DNA of 64,000 bases from CAZEKB01 sp964512225 (lineage in GTDB: Bacteria; Myxococcota_A; UBA796; UBA9615): positions 4,937 through 68,936 of the forward strand of contig CAZEKB010000026.1 in the NCBI GenBank assembly GCA_964512225.1, read 5' to 3'. Under the pieces are notes generated by a model that saw nothing but the letters and a program-made list of their open reading frames with translations, had not been told where the DNA came from and ran no database searches. How positions within the stretch are numbered: the stretch's first letter is position 1; every line of letters starts with the position of its first letter. The translations under genes and the position numbers were made by a program. Positions 43,451 through 52,453 of the stretch are shown piece by piece.

Positions 43451-46400
43451 GTGCCCCGACTCCTGCGCGGCCTGATCGGCCTGACCGTCCTCCTCCTGCC
43501 GGCGCTCGCCTGGGGTCAGACGACCAATACCTTCGGCTACACGATGACGCAGTCGGCGGCCGACTACGACTACGTGGCCGTGCCCGTCGGGGAGGCTCCG
43601 CTGCTCGGCCCCACCGGCTCCCCGATGACGGACGACGACGAGACGGAGGTGGTGCTCCCCTGGAACTTCCCGTTCTACGGCGTCGACTACACGAGCATCT
43701 GGGTCGGCGACAACGGGGGCATCCGGTTCTCGTCGGGCGAGATCCAGTACGGCAACGGCTGCATGCCCTCGGCGCCGGACCCCAACACCGGCCTCATCGA
43801 CGACCCGGACATCGCCGTCTTCTGGGACGACCTGCAGGTCGACGCCCTGGGCTCCGCGGCCGCGATCTACGCGTGGGAGGACGTGGCCGGCGGTCGCTTC
43901 ATCGTCGCCTGGGAGGACATCCCGCCCTTCGCGATCGGCTTCGACGGGGCGACCTTCCAGGTCCACCTGTACCCGGGCGGCGACATCGAGCTGCACTACG
44001 CGGACGTCGACTTCGGGATCCTCGGCGTCACCAACAACGACGGTCTCTCCGCGACCATCGGCATCCAGTCCGCCACCGGCAACATCGGCGGAGCGGTGGA
44101 CGAGCTCGAGCTGTCCTGCAACGCGGCCGCCGGCCTCGTGAACACGGGCGTGGTCTTCAGCCTGTGCGCCGACGCCGACAACGACGGCGCCCAGGACATC
44201 GCCTGCGGGGGCACCGACTGCGACGACAACGACCCGAACAACTTCCCGGGCAACCTCGAGATCTGCGGGGACGGCCTCGACCAGGACTGCGACGGCGCGG
44301 ACATCGCCGTGGCCGACGCCGACCAGGACGGGTTCGACAGCGACCTGTGCGTCGGCGGCACGGACTGCGACGACACGGACCCCGCCGTGAACCCCGGCGT
44401 GGACGGGGACAACGACACCTTCGACGTCTGCGCGGACTGCGACGACTCCGACTCGAACGCGTTCCCCGGGGCCGTCGAGACGTGCGACGACACGATCGAC
44501 CAGGACTGCGACGGCGCGGACCTGCTCGGCGACGTGGACCTGGACACCTACGACTCGATCGTATGCGGCGGCACGGACTGCGACGACGACGACCCGCTGC
44601 TCAACCCCGGCGTCGACACCGACGGCGACACCTACGACGTGTGCGTCGACTGCGACGACAACACCTTCCTGGTGAACCCCGGCGCCACGGAGATCTGCGA
44701 CGGCCTCGACAACGACTGCAACTCCGTCACGGACAACGTGGACGTGGACGGCGACGGCGACTCGCCGCTCGCCTGCGGGGGCACGGACTGCGACGACTTC
44801 GACGCCGCCCTCGACGGCGTCACCGACGGGGACGGCGACGGCTTCGCCACCTGCGACGACTGCGACGACGCGGCCGCCGGCGTATTCCCCGGCGCCGTGG
44901 AGACCTGCGACAGCGTGGACGAGGACTGCGACGGCCTCGCCGACGCGCAGGACCCGGACGTCGGCTCGGTGACCGAGACCCACGCCGGGACCGCCGGGCC
45001 GATCGCCGACAACACCACCACGACCTTCACCGCCGCGGTCACCACCACGGCCACCGCGATCGCGGATCTCGACCTCCTCCTCGACCTCGTGCACACCTTC
45101 GACGGGGACCTCGTCCTGTCGATCACGTCGCCCGCGGGCACGACCGTCGCGCTCGCCACCAACCTCGGCGGCGCCGGGGCGAACTACCAGGTCACCACCT
45201 TCGACGACGAGGCCGCCACCGGCATCGGCGCGGGCTCGCCGCCGTTCAACGGCAGCTTCATCCCCGAGGGGAGCCTCGCGGCGCTCGACAACGAGGACCC
45301 GAACGGGACGTGGACCCTCACCGTGCAGGACACGGCCAACTTCGACACGGGGACCGTCAACGGCTGGGACCTGGTGATGCTCGTCGCCGACGACGGCGAC
45401 GGGGACGGCTTCGTGGACTCCTGCGGGGACTGCGACGCGACCGACGCCGCGATCTACCCCGGGGCCCCGGAGGTCTGCGGCGACGGGATCGACCAGGACT
45501 GCTCGGGCGCGGACGACGTGGACGACTTCGACCAGGACACCTACATCGCGGTCGTGTGCGGCGGCGACGACTGCGACGACGAGGACGACGCCGTCAACCC
45601 GGGCGTGGACGTGGACAACGACGGCTCGGACGCCTGCGCCGACTGCGACGACGACGACGCCCACAACTTCCCGGGCAACGTCGAGATCTGCGGGGACGGG
45701 ATCGACCAGGACTGCAGCGGCGCCGACGACCTGGCGGACGTCGACCAGGACGGCTTCGACGCGATCGTGTGCGGCGGGACCGACTGCGACGACTTCGACG
45801 CGGCCGTGTTCCCGGGCGTGGACGCCGACCAGGACGGGGCGGACGTGTGCGAGGACTGCGACGACGTCGACTTCACGGTGTTCCCGGGCGCCGAGGAGCT
45901 GTGCGACTTCGTCGACAACGACTGCTCCGGCGTGGTCGACGACCGCGACATCGACGAGGACGGCCACATCGAGGCGGGCACCTGCGGCGGTGACGACTGC
46001 GACGACACGGACCCCGCGCTCAACCCGTCGATCGACGTGGACGAGGACGAGTCCCACGCCTGCGACGACTGCGACGACGACGACCCGACGATCGCCCCCG
46101 GGGCGGACGAGATCTGCGGCGACGGCATCGACCAGGACTGCGACGAAGAGGACGCCCCGGGAGACGTGGACCAGGACGGGTTCGCGTCGATCGACTGCGG
46201 CGACCTGGACTGCAACGACGGCGACGCGGACATCCACCCCGACGCGGAGGAGATCTGCGACGACGTCGATCACGACTGCGACGGCGCCACCGAGTTCGTG
46301 GACGAGGACGGCGACGGCTTCGGGCCGGAGGACTGCGGCGGCGGCGACTGCGACGACACCGTGTTCGCGATCCGGCCCGGCGTCGAGGAGCTCTGCGACG

Positions 46401-46861
46401 GGGTGGACAACGACTGCGACGGGACGCTGCTCGACGGCGAGGTCGACGAAGACGGGGACGGCGTGCACGTCTGCGCGGGCGACTGCGACGATGCGAACGT
46501 CGACATCTTCGAGGGCGCCCCGGAGCTGTGCGACGAGATCGACAACGACTGCGACGGCGAGGTCGACGAGGACGTCTTCCGCGACCGCGACGGCGACGGG
46601 TTCGAGCGCGAGGCGTGCGGCGGCGAGGACTGCGACGACGGCGACCCGAACATCTCCCCGTCGTCCTTCGAGGACTGCGGCGACGGCGAGGACAACAACT
46701 GCGACGGCACCGTGGACGCGGACGACCCCACCTGCGCGGCGGACGGCTGCTCGGGGTGCGAGTCCAGCGTGGTGAGCGCGGAGCCGACCTCGGCCGCGAT
46801 GCTGCTGCCGGCGCTCTTCCTGGCGGGCATTCGCAGGAAAAGATCGACGCGGACTGAATAG
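43451..46861 (+). CDS. Secreted MopE-type Cys/Asp-repeat protein with P-domain and MYXO-CTERM-like tail
   Basis: 1,136 residues, GTG start with GGAG upstream, signal peptide RLLRGLIGLTVLLLPALAWG. Residues ~20-230 are a beta-rich domain (NFPFYGVDYTSIWVGDNGGI, IEIHYADVDF-like strands) typical of secreted Myxococcota proteins. From ~245 there are about twelve units of the form CGGTDCDDxDPxxxPGxxEICGDGxDQDCDGAD, the putative metal-binding motif of MopE-like proteins. The repeats are split at ~505-650 by a P/homoB (proprotein convertase) domain (ADLDLLLDLVHTFDGDLVLS, LDNEDPNGTWTLTVQD, TVNGWDLVMLV). The tail GCSGCE, hydrophobic MLLPALFLAGI and RRKR resembles MYXO-CTERM. Many acidic loops and paired Cys suggest metal or calcium binding at the cell surface. 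Confidence 0.88.
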   Translation: MPRLLRGLIGLTVLLLPALAWGQTTNTFGYTMTQSAADYDYVAVPVGEAPLLGPTGSPMTDDDETEVVLPWNFPFYGVDYTSIWVGDNGGIRFSSGEIQYGNGCMPSAPDPNTGLIDDPDIAVFWDDLQVDALGSAAAIYAWEDVAGGRFIVAWEDIPPFAIGFDGATFQVHLYPGGDIELHYADVDFGILGVTNNDGLSATIGIQSATGNIGGAVDELELSCNAAAGLVNTGVVFSLCADADNDGAQDIACGGTDCDDNDPNNFPGNLEICGDGLDQDCDGADIAVADADQDGFDSDLCVGGTDCDDTDPAVNPGVDGDNDTFDVCADCDDSDSNAFPGAVETCDDTIDQDCDGADLLGDVDLDTYDSIVCGGTDCDDDDPLLNPGVDTDGDTYDVCVDCDDNTFLVNPGATEICDGLDNDCNSVTDNVDVDGDGDSPLACGGTDCDDFDAALDGVTDGDGDGFATCDDCDDAAAGVFPGAVETCDSVDEDCDGLADAQDPDVGSVTETHAGTAGPIADNTTTTFTAAVTTTATAIADLDLLLDLVHTFDGDLVLSITSPAGTTVALATNLGGAGANYQVTTFDDEAATGIGAGSPPFNGSFIPEGSLAALDNEDPNGTWTLTVQDTANFDTGTVNGWDLVMLVADDGDGDGFVDSCGDCDATDAAIYPGAPEVCGDGIDQDCSGADDVDDFDQDTYIAVVCGGDDCDDEDDAVNPGVDVDNDGSDACADCDDDDAHNFPGNVEICGDGIDQDCSGADDLADVDQDGFDAIVCGGTDCDDFDAAVFPGVDADQDGADVCEDCDDVDFTVFPGAEELCDFVDNDCSGVVDDRDIDEDGHIEAGTCGGDDCDDTDPALNPSIDVDEDESHACDDCDDDDPTIAPGADEICGDGIDQDCDEEDAPGDVDQDGFASIDCGDLDCNDGDADIHPDAEEICDDVDHDCDGATEFVDEDGDGFGPEDCGGGDCDDTVFAIRPGVEELCDGVDNDCDGTLLDGEVDEDGDGVHVCAGDCDDANVDIFEGAPELCDEIDNDCDGEVDEDVFRDRDGDGFEREACGGEDCDDGDPNISPSSFEDCGDGEDNNCDGTVDADDPTCAADGCSGCESSVVSAEPTSAAMLLPALFLAGIRRKRSTRTE

Positions 46862-46880
46862 ATCCGCGACGTCGTCGTCA

Positions 46881-46896
46881 CACCCTCGTGAGGGTG
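46881..46896. promoter_or_regulatory. CACCCT-N4-AGGGTG dyad overlapping a start codon
   Basis: Six-bp perfect arms around CGTG, whose GTG is one candidate start (46888) of the next gene; a second candidate GTG is the last three bases (46894-46896). A hairpin or bound repressor here could control translation or transcription. Confidence 0.35.
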
Positions 46897-48042
46897 GCGA
46901 CAATACAAACGATCCTGGCGCTCGGCGCCCTGCTCCTGGCGTCGTCGGCGATGGCCGCGACGCCGGTGCGGCTGCCGCCCGGTGAGTCCGGCGCGGACTG
47001 GCGCCCCGCCTTCAAGATGGCCGACCTCGAGGCCGCGGGGGTGGACGCGGAGAGCGCCGTCCTCATCGAAGACCGGGGCAGCACCTGGGTCCTGTGGGCC
47101 CGGGACGACTCCGGCATCGTGCGCGAGGTCGAAGTGTCGACGCCCACGAGCTCCACCGACCGCGAGGACGTCGCCTGGCTCATCGTGAGCCTGCTCAACC
47201 CCAGCCCGACGATCGACCTGGGCCTCCCCCCGCGCATGGAGGAGCGCCCGAAGGACCTGCCGCCGCGGATCCCGGTGGTCGCGCCGGAGCCGGTGACCGA
47301 GCCCGCGCCCGCCCCCGAGCCGGAGCCGGAGTCGGAGCCCATCCTGGTCGTCGCGCCGATCGTGGTGGAGGAGCCCGAGCCCGAGCCGCGGCCGTCGGAG
47401 CTGCTGACGTTCAACCGGGGCCCCCGGGTCGAGCCGGTGCTCGTCGAGCTCGAGATGGCGGCGGACTACGAGCCGTACCGCGGCCCCGTGCTCCCGTTCG
47501 CGTCGATCACCGCGAGCACCGACGCGCGCCTGGGAGCGCTGCCGTCGCCGTCGTTCGAGCTCGCCGGCGGGGTCGACATCGTGGGGCGGGTCCGGACCGG
47601 CCTCACGATCGGGGCCACCGCGCCGACTCCCGTCTCCTGGACGATCGAGCAGGCCGCCACGACGATGGCGGGCTCGCTGGAGATCATGGGCTTCGGGTCC
47701 GTGGGCCTGGACCCCCGCGGCCGGGTCCGCATCGGCGGGGCGGTGGGCGCGCGGAACATCCGCTACGTCCCCATCGCGCCGGGCTCGTTCCACGTCGGCG
47801 AAGCGGAGTTCGTCCCCACGCTCCGCGTCGAGGCGGGCTACGGGTTCCGCATCGCCCGGTCGATCGCGGCCATGCCCACGGTCGCCGTGCAGGTGGACGT
47901 CCTCGACGACACGCCGGTGTCCACCCGGCCCGCCGACATGTTCCCCGTCTCCATCCGGGTGGGCCTGCGGATCGTCGCCCTGCGCGACGTCGACTTCCAC
48001 CTGGCCCCGCCCCCTCCACCCCCCTTCACGAACAAAAAGTGA
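46888..48042 (+). CDS. Exported protein with Pro/Glu linker and beta-barrel-like C-terminus
   Basis: 384 residues (start at 46888 or 46894). Signal peptide ILALGALLLASSAMA. Residues ~20-110 are a small domain; ~125-165 is a Pro/Glu-rich linker (EPVTEPAPAPEPEPESEPIL) of the kind that spans periplasm or wall. The rest has repeated amphipathic strands (FELAGGVDIVGRVRTGLTIG, IMGFGSVGLDPRGRVRIGGA, LRVEAGYGFRIARSIAAMPT, SIRVGLRIVALRDVDFHL) as in outer-membrane barrels. It lies 36 nt before the ECF sigma gene and may be produced or sensed together with it. Function unknown. Confidence 0.68.
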   Translation: MRVATIQTILALGALLLASSAMAATPVRLPPGESGADWRPAFKMADLEAAGVDAESAVLIEDRGSTWVLWARDDSGIVREVEVSTPTSSTDREDVAWLIVSLLNPSPTIDLGLPPRMEERPKDLPPRIPVVAPEPVTEPAPAPEPEPESEPILVVAPIVVEEPEPEPRPSELLTFNRGPRVEPVLVELEMAADYEPYRGPVLPFASITASTDARLGALPSPSFELAGGVDIVGRVRTGLTIGATAPTPVSWTIEQAATTMAGSLEIMGFGSVGLDPRGRVRIGGAVGARNIRYVPIAPGSFHVGEAEFVPTLRVEAGYGFRIARSIAAMPTVAVQVDVLDDTPVSTRPADMFPVSIRVGLRIVALRDVDFHLAPPPPPPFTNKK

Positions 48043-48078
48043 TCGTCCGGCGTTCCTGCCCGCACTGTCGGAGGTGAC

Positions 48079-48666
48079 ATGGCCTTCCTGGCCTGCAACA
48101 GCGACCTCGTAGAGGACGCCCGGCGTGGCGACCAGCGAGCCCGAGAACGGTTGATGGACTTGTGTCTGCCGACCGTATTGGGTTGGTGCGCGCGCCTCGG
48201 CGGCCCCAAAGTAGACGCGGAGGATGCCGCCCATGACGTGTGCGTCGTCGTACTCACGAAGCTCCACACCCTCCGCGACGGAGAGGCGTTCGTATCGTGG
48301 TTGTACGGCGTCACGCGGCGGGTGCTCGCGAAGCACCGACGTCGGGGGTGGGTGCAACGGTGGACGGGGGCGATGCTGCCCGACATCCCCGATCTCGACG
48401 CGGACCCGACGCGCGGTCACGACCTCACGGAGCTCTCGATCGCGGTTCAGGGCATCCTCGAGCGCATGCCCGGCAAGCAACGCGAAGTCCTCGTCCTGTG
48501 CGACGTGGAGGACCGGACCGACGCAGAGGTGGCGGCGCTCCTCGGCGTCCCGGTGGGCACGGTGAAGAGTCGGCTGCGCACCGCCCGCGGGCGTTTCCGC
48601 AAGGCCGTGCGGGGCCACCGCGTGGAGCCCCAGCTGATCGGCCTCACGACCTGGGGACAGGGTTGA
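48079..48666 (+). CDS. RNA polymerase sigma factor, ECF type
   Basis: 195 residues, ATG with GGAGG 5 nt upstream. Region 2: LCLPTVLGWCARLGGPKVDA, DAAHDVCVVVLTKLHTLRDG, FVSWLYGVTRRVLAKHRRRG (~28-95). Region 4: LERMPGKQREVLVLCDVEDR, DAEVAALLGVPVGTVKSRLR (~135-175). All hallmarks are intact. The next gene starts inside its stop codon and encodes a membrane protein with a FecR-like part, the expected partner. Confidence 0.9.
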   Translation: MAFLACNSDLVEDARRGDQRARERLMDLCLPTVLGWCARLGGPKVDAEDAAHDVCVVVLTKLHTLRDGEAFVSWLYGVTRRVLAKHRRRGWVQRWTGAMLPDIPDLDADPTRGHDLTELSIAVQGILERMPGKQREVLVLCDVEDRTDAEVAALLGVPVGTVKSRLRTARGRFRKAVRGHRVEPQLIGLTTWGQG

Positions 48667-49574
48667 GCGGTCCCCACGAGCTGCGTCGCTTCGGCGACGA
48701 CACGCGCCCCGACGACGCGGCCGCGGCCCGGGTCCGGGCGCGGGCCCTGGAGACGGCCGACGTGCGCCTGCACGCCCGCGCCATGGCGGCCCTGCGTCGG
48801 CCCTGGATCGCGGCCGGGGCGGGGGTGTCCCTGGCCGCCGCGGGGGTCCTCCTCACGGTGTTCGTGGCGCCGCCCGAGGCGCCCCCGCTCCAGGCCGAGC
48901 TCGTCGCCCCCGACTGGGAGACCCTGTCGCCTTCCGAGGAGGTGCAGATGCACTTCCAGGGGCGCGGGACCCTCGCCGGCACCGAGCAGGCCCCCGAGGT
49001 CGCGTGGGAGAGCGGCACCGTCCGCCTCGCGGTCGAGCCGGAGCGGGGGATCGACCTGCGCGTCCGCACTCCGGAGGTCCTGGTGCGGGTCCTGGGGACG
49101 CGCTTCGCCGTCCGTCGCGACGCCCTGGGGAGCCACGTGGAGGTGCAGCGCGGGCTGGTTTCGGTCACCTGCACGGGCGGCGAAGAGCTGAAGCTCCCGC
49201 CCGGGCGCGTACACACGTGCGTGCCGGTGACCCCCGCGGGCCTGCTCGCGCGGGCCCAGGCGCTCGACGAGGACCGGGTCGCCCTCGACACCGTCCTGAA
49301 GACGCTCGACCGAGGCCTCGCCACGGCCGACGGCCCCGTCGCGGCGGAGCTGCGCTTCTACCGGGTCTCGGCGTTCGCCGGGCGCGGGCTGTTCCCCGAG
49401 GCGCTCGCGGCGGCCGTCGCCCTCGACGGACCCCAGGCCGGGCACCGCCGGAGCGAGCTCGCCCCGCTGATCCTGCGGCTCGCCTACCGGATCGGGGGCT
49501 GCGAGGCGGCCGACGAGCACCGATCGCGCCTGGCCGGCGCCGCGCAGGACCCGCTCGAGGGTCGCTGCGACTGA
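48663..49574 (+). CDS. FecR-like membrane regulator (putative anti-sigma factor)
   Basis: 303 residues, TTG start overlapping the sigma stop (TTGA). Residues 1-48 are cytoplasmic and Arg/Asp-rich (HELRRFGDDTRPDDAAAARV), then one membrane helix (~50-70, WIAAGAGVSLAAAGVLLTVF), then a periplasmic FecR-like beta domain (ESGTVRLAVEPERGIDLRVR, VLVRVLGTRFAVRRDALGSH, VEVQRGLVSVTCTGGEELKL) ending in helical repeats (~210-303) with an unpaired Cys near each end of the last segment. The order sigma-FecR with coupled translation supports sequestration or signal-dependent activation of the sigma factor. No TonB-dependent receptor is adjacent. Confidence 0.82.
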   Translation: MSGPHELRRFGDDTRPDDAAAARVRARALETADVRLHARAMAALRRPWIAAGAGVSLAAAGVLLTVFVAPPEAPPLQAELVAPDWETLSPSEEVQMHFQGRGTLAGTEQAPEVAWESGTVRLAVEPERGIDLRVRTPEVLVRVLGTRFAVRRDALGSHVEVQRGLVSVTCTGGEELKLPPGRVHTCVPVTPAGLLARAQALDEDRVALDTVLKTLDRGLATADGPVAAELRFYRVSAFAGRGLFPEALAAAVALDGPQAGHRRSELAPLILRLAYRIGGCEAADEHRSRLAGAAQDPLEGRCD

Positions 49575-49583
49575 TCGGGCGCC

Positions 49584-50258
49584 TCAGTCGATGAGGACGG
49601 GCGGCGCCACGGCGCGCCGATCGAACAGCTCGACGGCCCGCTGGACGGCCGGGCCTCCCTCGCCGATGGGCACGACGCGGCCCCCGGGCTCCAGCCCGGC
49701 GATCATCATCCCGAGCCCGATCTTCTCCGTGCGCTTCAGCTCCTTGGCCTCCGCTCGGTCGACGGTCGTATAGGACACCGCGAGGTGGGCGAAGAGGTCG
49801 CCCTGCCATCGCGCTCGTTCCTCGACCTGGAGCACCAGCGTGGCGCTCTTGCCCGCGGGCAATCGCATCACGGAGAGCATCCAGTCGGCCTTGGGGACCC
49901 GCTGGGATCCCGCGCAGGCCTCCGCCCCGGGCTCGCCCGAGCGCGTGATCTGGAGCACGGGCGTGGTGGGGAATCGGGGGCTCGCGGGGGCGCAGGCGGC
50001 CTCCATCGAGTCCGGGGGCACCACGTGGGCCTCGGAGAGCAGGACCAGCAGGTCCACGTCGCCGGGGTTGTGGGCCGTGGCCGAGACCAGGACCCCCTCG
50101 GAGTCGCCCATGCGAGCGGCGCTCACCACGTCGAGCTTCAGCTCCGACGCCATCACCTCGCCCCGCGTGATCGTCGGCTCGGGTGCGACGGTGTCTTCCG
50201 GTGCGCCCTGCGCGAACGCGACACTCGCGATCAGCAGGCTCGCGACCGCGATCCTCAC
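49584..50258 (-). CDS. Exported hypothetical protein
   Basis: 224 residues, GTG overlapping the stop of the TPR gene (GTGA). Signal peptide RIAVASLLIASVAFAQG. Strand-rich mature part with a Cys pair (EAACAPASP, AEACAGSQR), then MLSVMRLPAGKSATLVLQVE and AVSYTTVDRAEAKELKRTEK. Looks like a periplasmic Ig-like domain. Co-transcribed with the upstream TPR protein; function unknown. Confidence 0.65.
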   Translation of the reverse strand: MRIAVASLLIASVAFAQGAPEDTVAPEPTITRGEVMASELKLDVVSAARMGDSEGVLVSATAHNPGDVDLLVLLSEAHVVPPDSMEAACAPASPRFPTTPVLQITRSGEPGAEACAGSQRVPKADWMLSVMRLPAGKSATLVLQVEERARWQGDLFAHLAVSYTTVDRAEAKELKRTEKIGLGMMIAGLEPGGRVVPIGEGGPAVQRAVELFDRRAVAPPVLID

Positions 50259-51685
50259 CGAGGGGGCCCTCGCCGGACGGGGCCCTTCGGAGCGCCGAAC
50301 AGCGCGCGGCCGAGCAGCTGCACCTCCGTGCTCACGGGCAGGTCGAGCTGGTCCTGGCTCGCGGGCCAGACCGAGCGCAGCGTGTAGACGACCAGCGTCT
50401 CTCCCCGTCGCAGGACGGCGATCTTCTCCGTGCCGTTCGTGCGCCACCGCGCGACCGAGGCCTTGCCCTCCGGAATCCAGCGGGCCACCCGCTTCAGGAA
50501 CGCCAGCCAGGCCTCCTCTTGATCGCCCGCGGCGTCGGCGTCGATGTAGATCCCGCCCCCCTCGTCCGGGACCCGCCCGATGTCCGGCAGGCCCGCGTCG
50601 GCGAGCGTCGCCCGCAGCGACTCCGCGTCCACCCCCGGCAGGGCCAGGGGCACCTCGTTCGCGGGGATCGCCGCCGCGGGCGGCAGCGCCCCGGGGTCCG
50701 CCTCTTCCTTGTGCTCGCTCGTCGCCTTCCACTCGCCCACCACCTCGACTTCGCCGAACGGCGTGATCATCCAGACCCGACGCGGGCCCAAGTGATCCAT
50801 AGGGTCGAGTATCAGCAGGAGCGAGGGGTCGGGCCCGAGCATGGGGAGCATCGTGCCCAGCAGGCTGAGGACGCGAGGTCCGTGGATGTCCTGGGGCGGG
50901 ACCTCGGCGCGGTCCATGGTGGCGTCCATGCGGACGATCAGGACCTCCTCGGGGCCCAGCTCGGGGACCGCGTCCTCCTTACCGATCCGCACGATCGGGG
51001 GCGCCGCTTCGAAGACCCGGAGCATGTCCGCCTGGTTGCCGACGATCATCCCCATCGCCCGGGAGCGCGTGAGGTGCATGTCGCCGGGGGCGAGCTGCTC
51101 CACGACCTCCCGGTCGTTGTGGGCGCCCTGCTGCATGAGCCAGGCCGCGATCGGACCCCAGGGCGCGCCGCGCTGAAGCGCCCAGTCCCGCGTGTGCGTG
51201 AAGTCCTCGGCGGGGCCCGCGTGCAGCGGCTCTCCCAAGGCCTCGTACAAGTCGAGCCGGAGCAGGGTCTCGAGGGGCAGCGGCGGCGCGGGCTCTTCGC
51301 CCTCTTCGTAGGGGACGACGCCGAGGCGCAGGAGTTGGTAGATGGGCTCGGGGCGCACCGGAGACGCCCGGTAGGCCTCCACGAAGGCCGAGATGGCTTC
51401 GTTGTTCCGGCCCGCCTGGATGAGCACGAAGCCGAGGTTGTAGTGGATCTCCGGCCCCGCGCCGGGCAGCCCGGACGCGGTCTGGCCGTGGGCGATCGCG
51501 CGGTCGAGGTCGCCCTGCTGCATGGCGATGAGGGCGAGCCCCCCGTGGGGGCGGGGGTCTGCGGGCGCGGCGGCCACGGCGCCGGTGAACGCCTGCTCGG
51601 CGCCGTCGACGTCGCCCCGGGCCATGGCCTCGGCGGCCGCCTCCAGCAGCGTGCCGATGGGGTCTTCGGATGCGGCTTCACTCAT
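50255..51685 (-). CDS. Tetratricopeptide-repeat protein
   Basis: 476 residues, ATG with a GAGGAGGGGAG upstream and a TAGACT hexamer further up. TPR units are clear at ~10-120: LLEAAAEAMARGDVDGAEQA, PHGGLALIAMQQGDLDRAIA, IHYNLGFVLIQAGRNNEAIS. The remaining ~350 residues are alpha/beta without repeats (GPEEVLIVRMDATMDRAEVP, SLLLILDPMDHLGPRRVWMI, KIAVLRRGETLVVYTLRS) and have no motif I know. No signal peptide. The stop overlaps the next gene's start, so the cytoplasmic TPR protein and the exported protein at 49584 are produced together. Confidence 0.78.
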   Translation of the reverse strand: MSEAASEDPIGTLLEAAAEAMARGDVDGAEQAFTGAVAAAPADPRPHGGLALIAMQQGDLDRAIAHGQTASGLPGAGPEIHYNLGFVLIQAGRNNEAISAFVEAYRASPVRPEPIYQLLRLGVVPYEEGEEPAPPLPLETLLRLDLYEALGEPLHAGPAEDFTHTRDWALQRGAPWGPIAAWLMQQGAHNDREVVEQLAPGDMHLTRSRAMGMIVGNQADMLRVFEAAPPIVRIGKEDAVPELGPEEVLIVRMDATMDRAEVPPQDIHGPRVLSLLGTMLPMLGPDPSLLLILDPMDHLGPRRVWMITPFGEVEVVGEWKATSEHKEEADPGALPPAAAIPANEVPLALPGVDAESLRATLADAGLPDIGRVPDEGGGIYIDADAAGDQEEAWLAFLKRVARWIPEGKASVARWRTNGTEKIAVLRRGETLVVYTLRSVWPASQDQLDLPVSTEVQLLGRALFGAPKGPVRRGPPR

Positions 51686-51742
51686 CTCGACTCCCCTCCT
51701 CGCGGGGGTCGAGAGTCTACACGCGCGGGTCCGCGACGACCC

Positions 51743-52345
51743 TCAGTGGGTCCGAGCGGCGGCGATGTCTCGAGCGGCGCGCGCGAGGAAGTCGGTGGGG
51801 TCCTCGCCGTCCCAGTTGGTGGTCGACGTGCGGGCGGTGAGCCGGACGGGGCCCACCGGGGTCACGATCGGGGGCTCGCCGACGACGGCGCCGCAGCGGG
51901 CCGCGATCCCCTCGAGCTGGGCGGGCGCGCAGCCGCGCAGGAGGAGGGCGAACGTATCGGCGCCCACGCGGGCGAGCGAGTCCTCGGCCCGCAGGCAGGA
52001 GGCGAGGCGGCGGGCGATCTCGGTCTCGAGCCGGCCGCGGATGTCTTCGCCGCGATCGAGCAGCACGCGCTCCCAGTCGGCGACGCGGATCGTGACGATG
52101 GCGACGCGCCCCTTCTCGGGCCCGTCCAGCAGACGCGGGCGGTCCGCGCGGGCGTCGCCGATCGCTTCCTGGACCAGGTCCTCGAGGTAGGCGCGGTTGT
52201 AGACGCCGGTCGTGGGATCCATGCGGGTGAGGGCGGGGTCGACGTCGGTGTTGAGGCCGACGAGCCAGCCGTCTCGGGCGAGCTGATCGAGGAGGAGACC
52301 GAGTCCCTCGCGGGGGAAACCGGGGGGCGTGGGCTGCTGAGTCAT
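51743..52345 (-). CDS. Degenerate GGDEF-domain protein
   Basis: 200 residues, ATG with GGGAGGAT 5 nt upstream. The substrate-side motif MDPTTGVYNRAYLEDLVQEA (~42-61) is the DxLTGLxNR signature of GGDEF domains, followed by RVAIVTIRVADWERVLLDRG. In place of the catalytic GGDEF loop the protein has RVGADTFALLL (~127), i.e. ADTF instead of GDEF, so diguanylate cyclase activity is unlikely; a nucleotide-binding or protein-interaction role is more probable. N-terminal residues 1-40 have no sensor domain. Divergent from a GspE/PilB-like ATPase gene. Confidence 0.72.
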   Translation of the reverse strand: MTQQPTPPGFPREGLGLLLDQLARDGWLVGLNTDVDPALTRMDPTTGVYNRAYLEDLVQEAIGDARADRPRLLDGPEKGRVAIVTIRVADWERVLLDRGEDIRGRLETEIARRLASCLRAEDSLARVGADTFALLLRGCAPAQLEGIAARCGAVVGEPPIVTPVGPVRLTARTSTTNWDGEDPTDFLARAARDIAAARTH

Positions 52346-52389
52346 GACGATCCTCCCGGGGCGCATGTCCCCGACGCCCGCCCCATCGG

Positions 52390-52420
52390 AGGCCCTCGCA
52401 GTGGACTTGAGGGCCTTTTT
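52390..52420 (+). terminator. Hairpin plus T-run upstream of the ATPase gene
   Basis: AGGCCCTC (52390-52397), an 11-nt loop, GAGGGCCT (52409-52416) and TTTT (52417-52420): a standard intrinsic terminator reading right. It lies only 33 nt before the ATPase start, so it either stops antisense transcription from the left or attenuates a longer leader. Confidence 0.7.
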
Positions 52421-52441
52421 CGATCGCGGCCTCCGGACCTG

Positions 52442-52447
52442 TAGAGT
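52442..52447 (+). promoter_or_regulatory. TANNNT element 6 nt before the ATPase start
   Basis: TAGAGT, six bases, ATG at 52454; no Shine-Dalgarno. A 5-bp hairpin (CGGAC/GTCCG, 52434-52450) surrounds the element. Confidence 0.5.
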
Positions 52448-52453
52448 CCGCCC

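Noticed and set aside
43451..46861. Repeats considered as a CRISPR-like array
   Set aside because: Repeat units are coding, variable in length and diverged; no conserved direct repeats with unique spacers.
43367..46903. 1,178-codon minus-strand open frame opposite the MopE-repeat gene
   Set aside because: Its apparent repeats (VxVxVAVV) merely mirror the DCDD repeats of the true gene.
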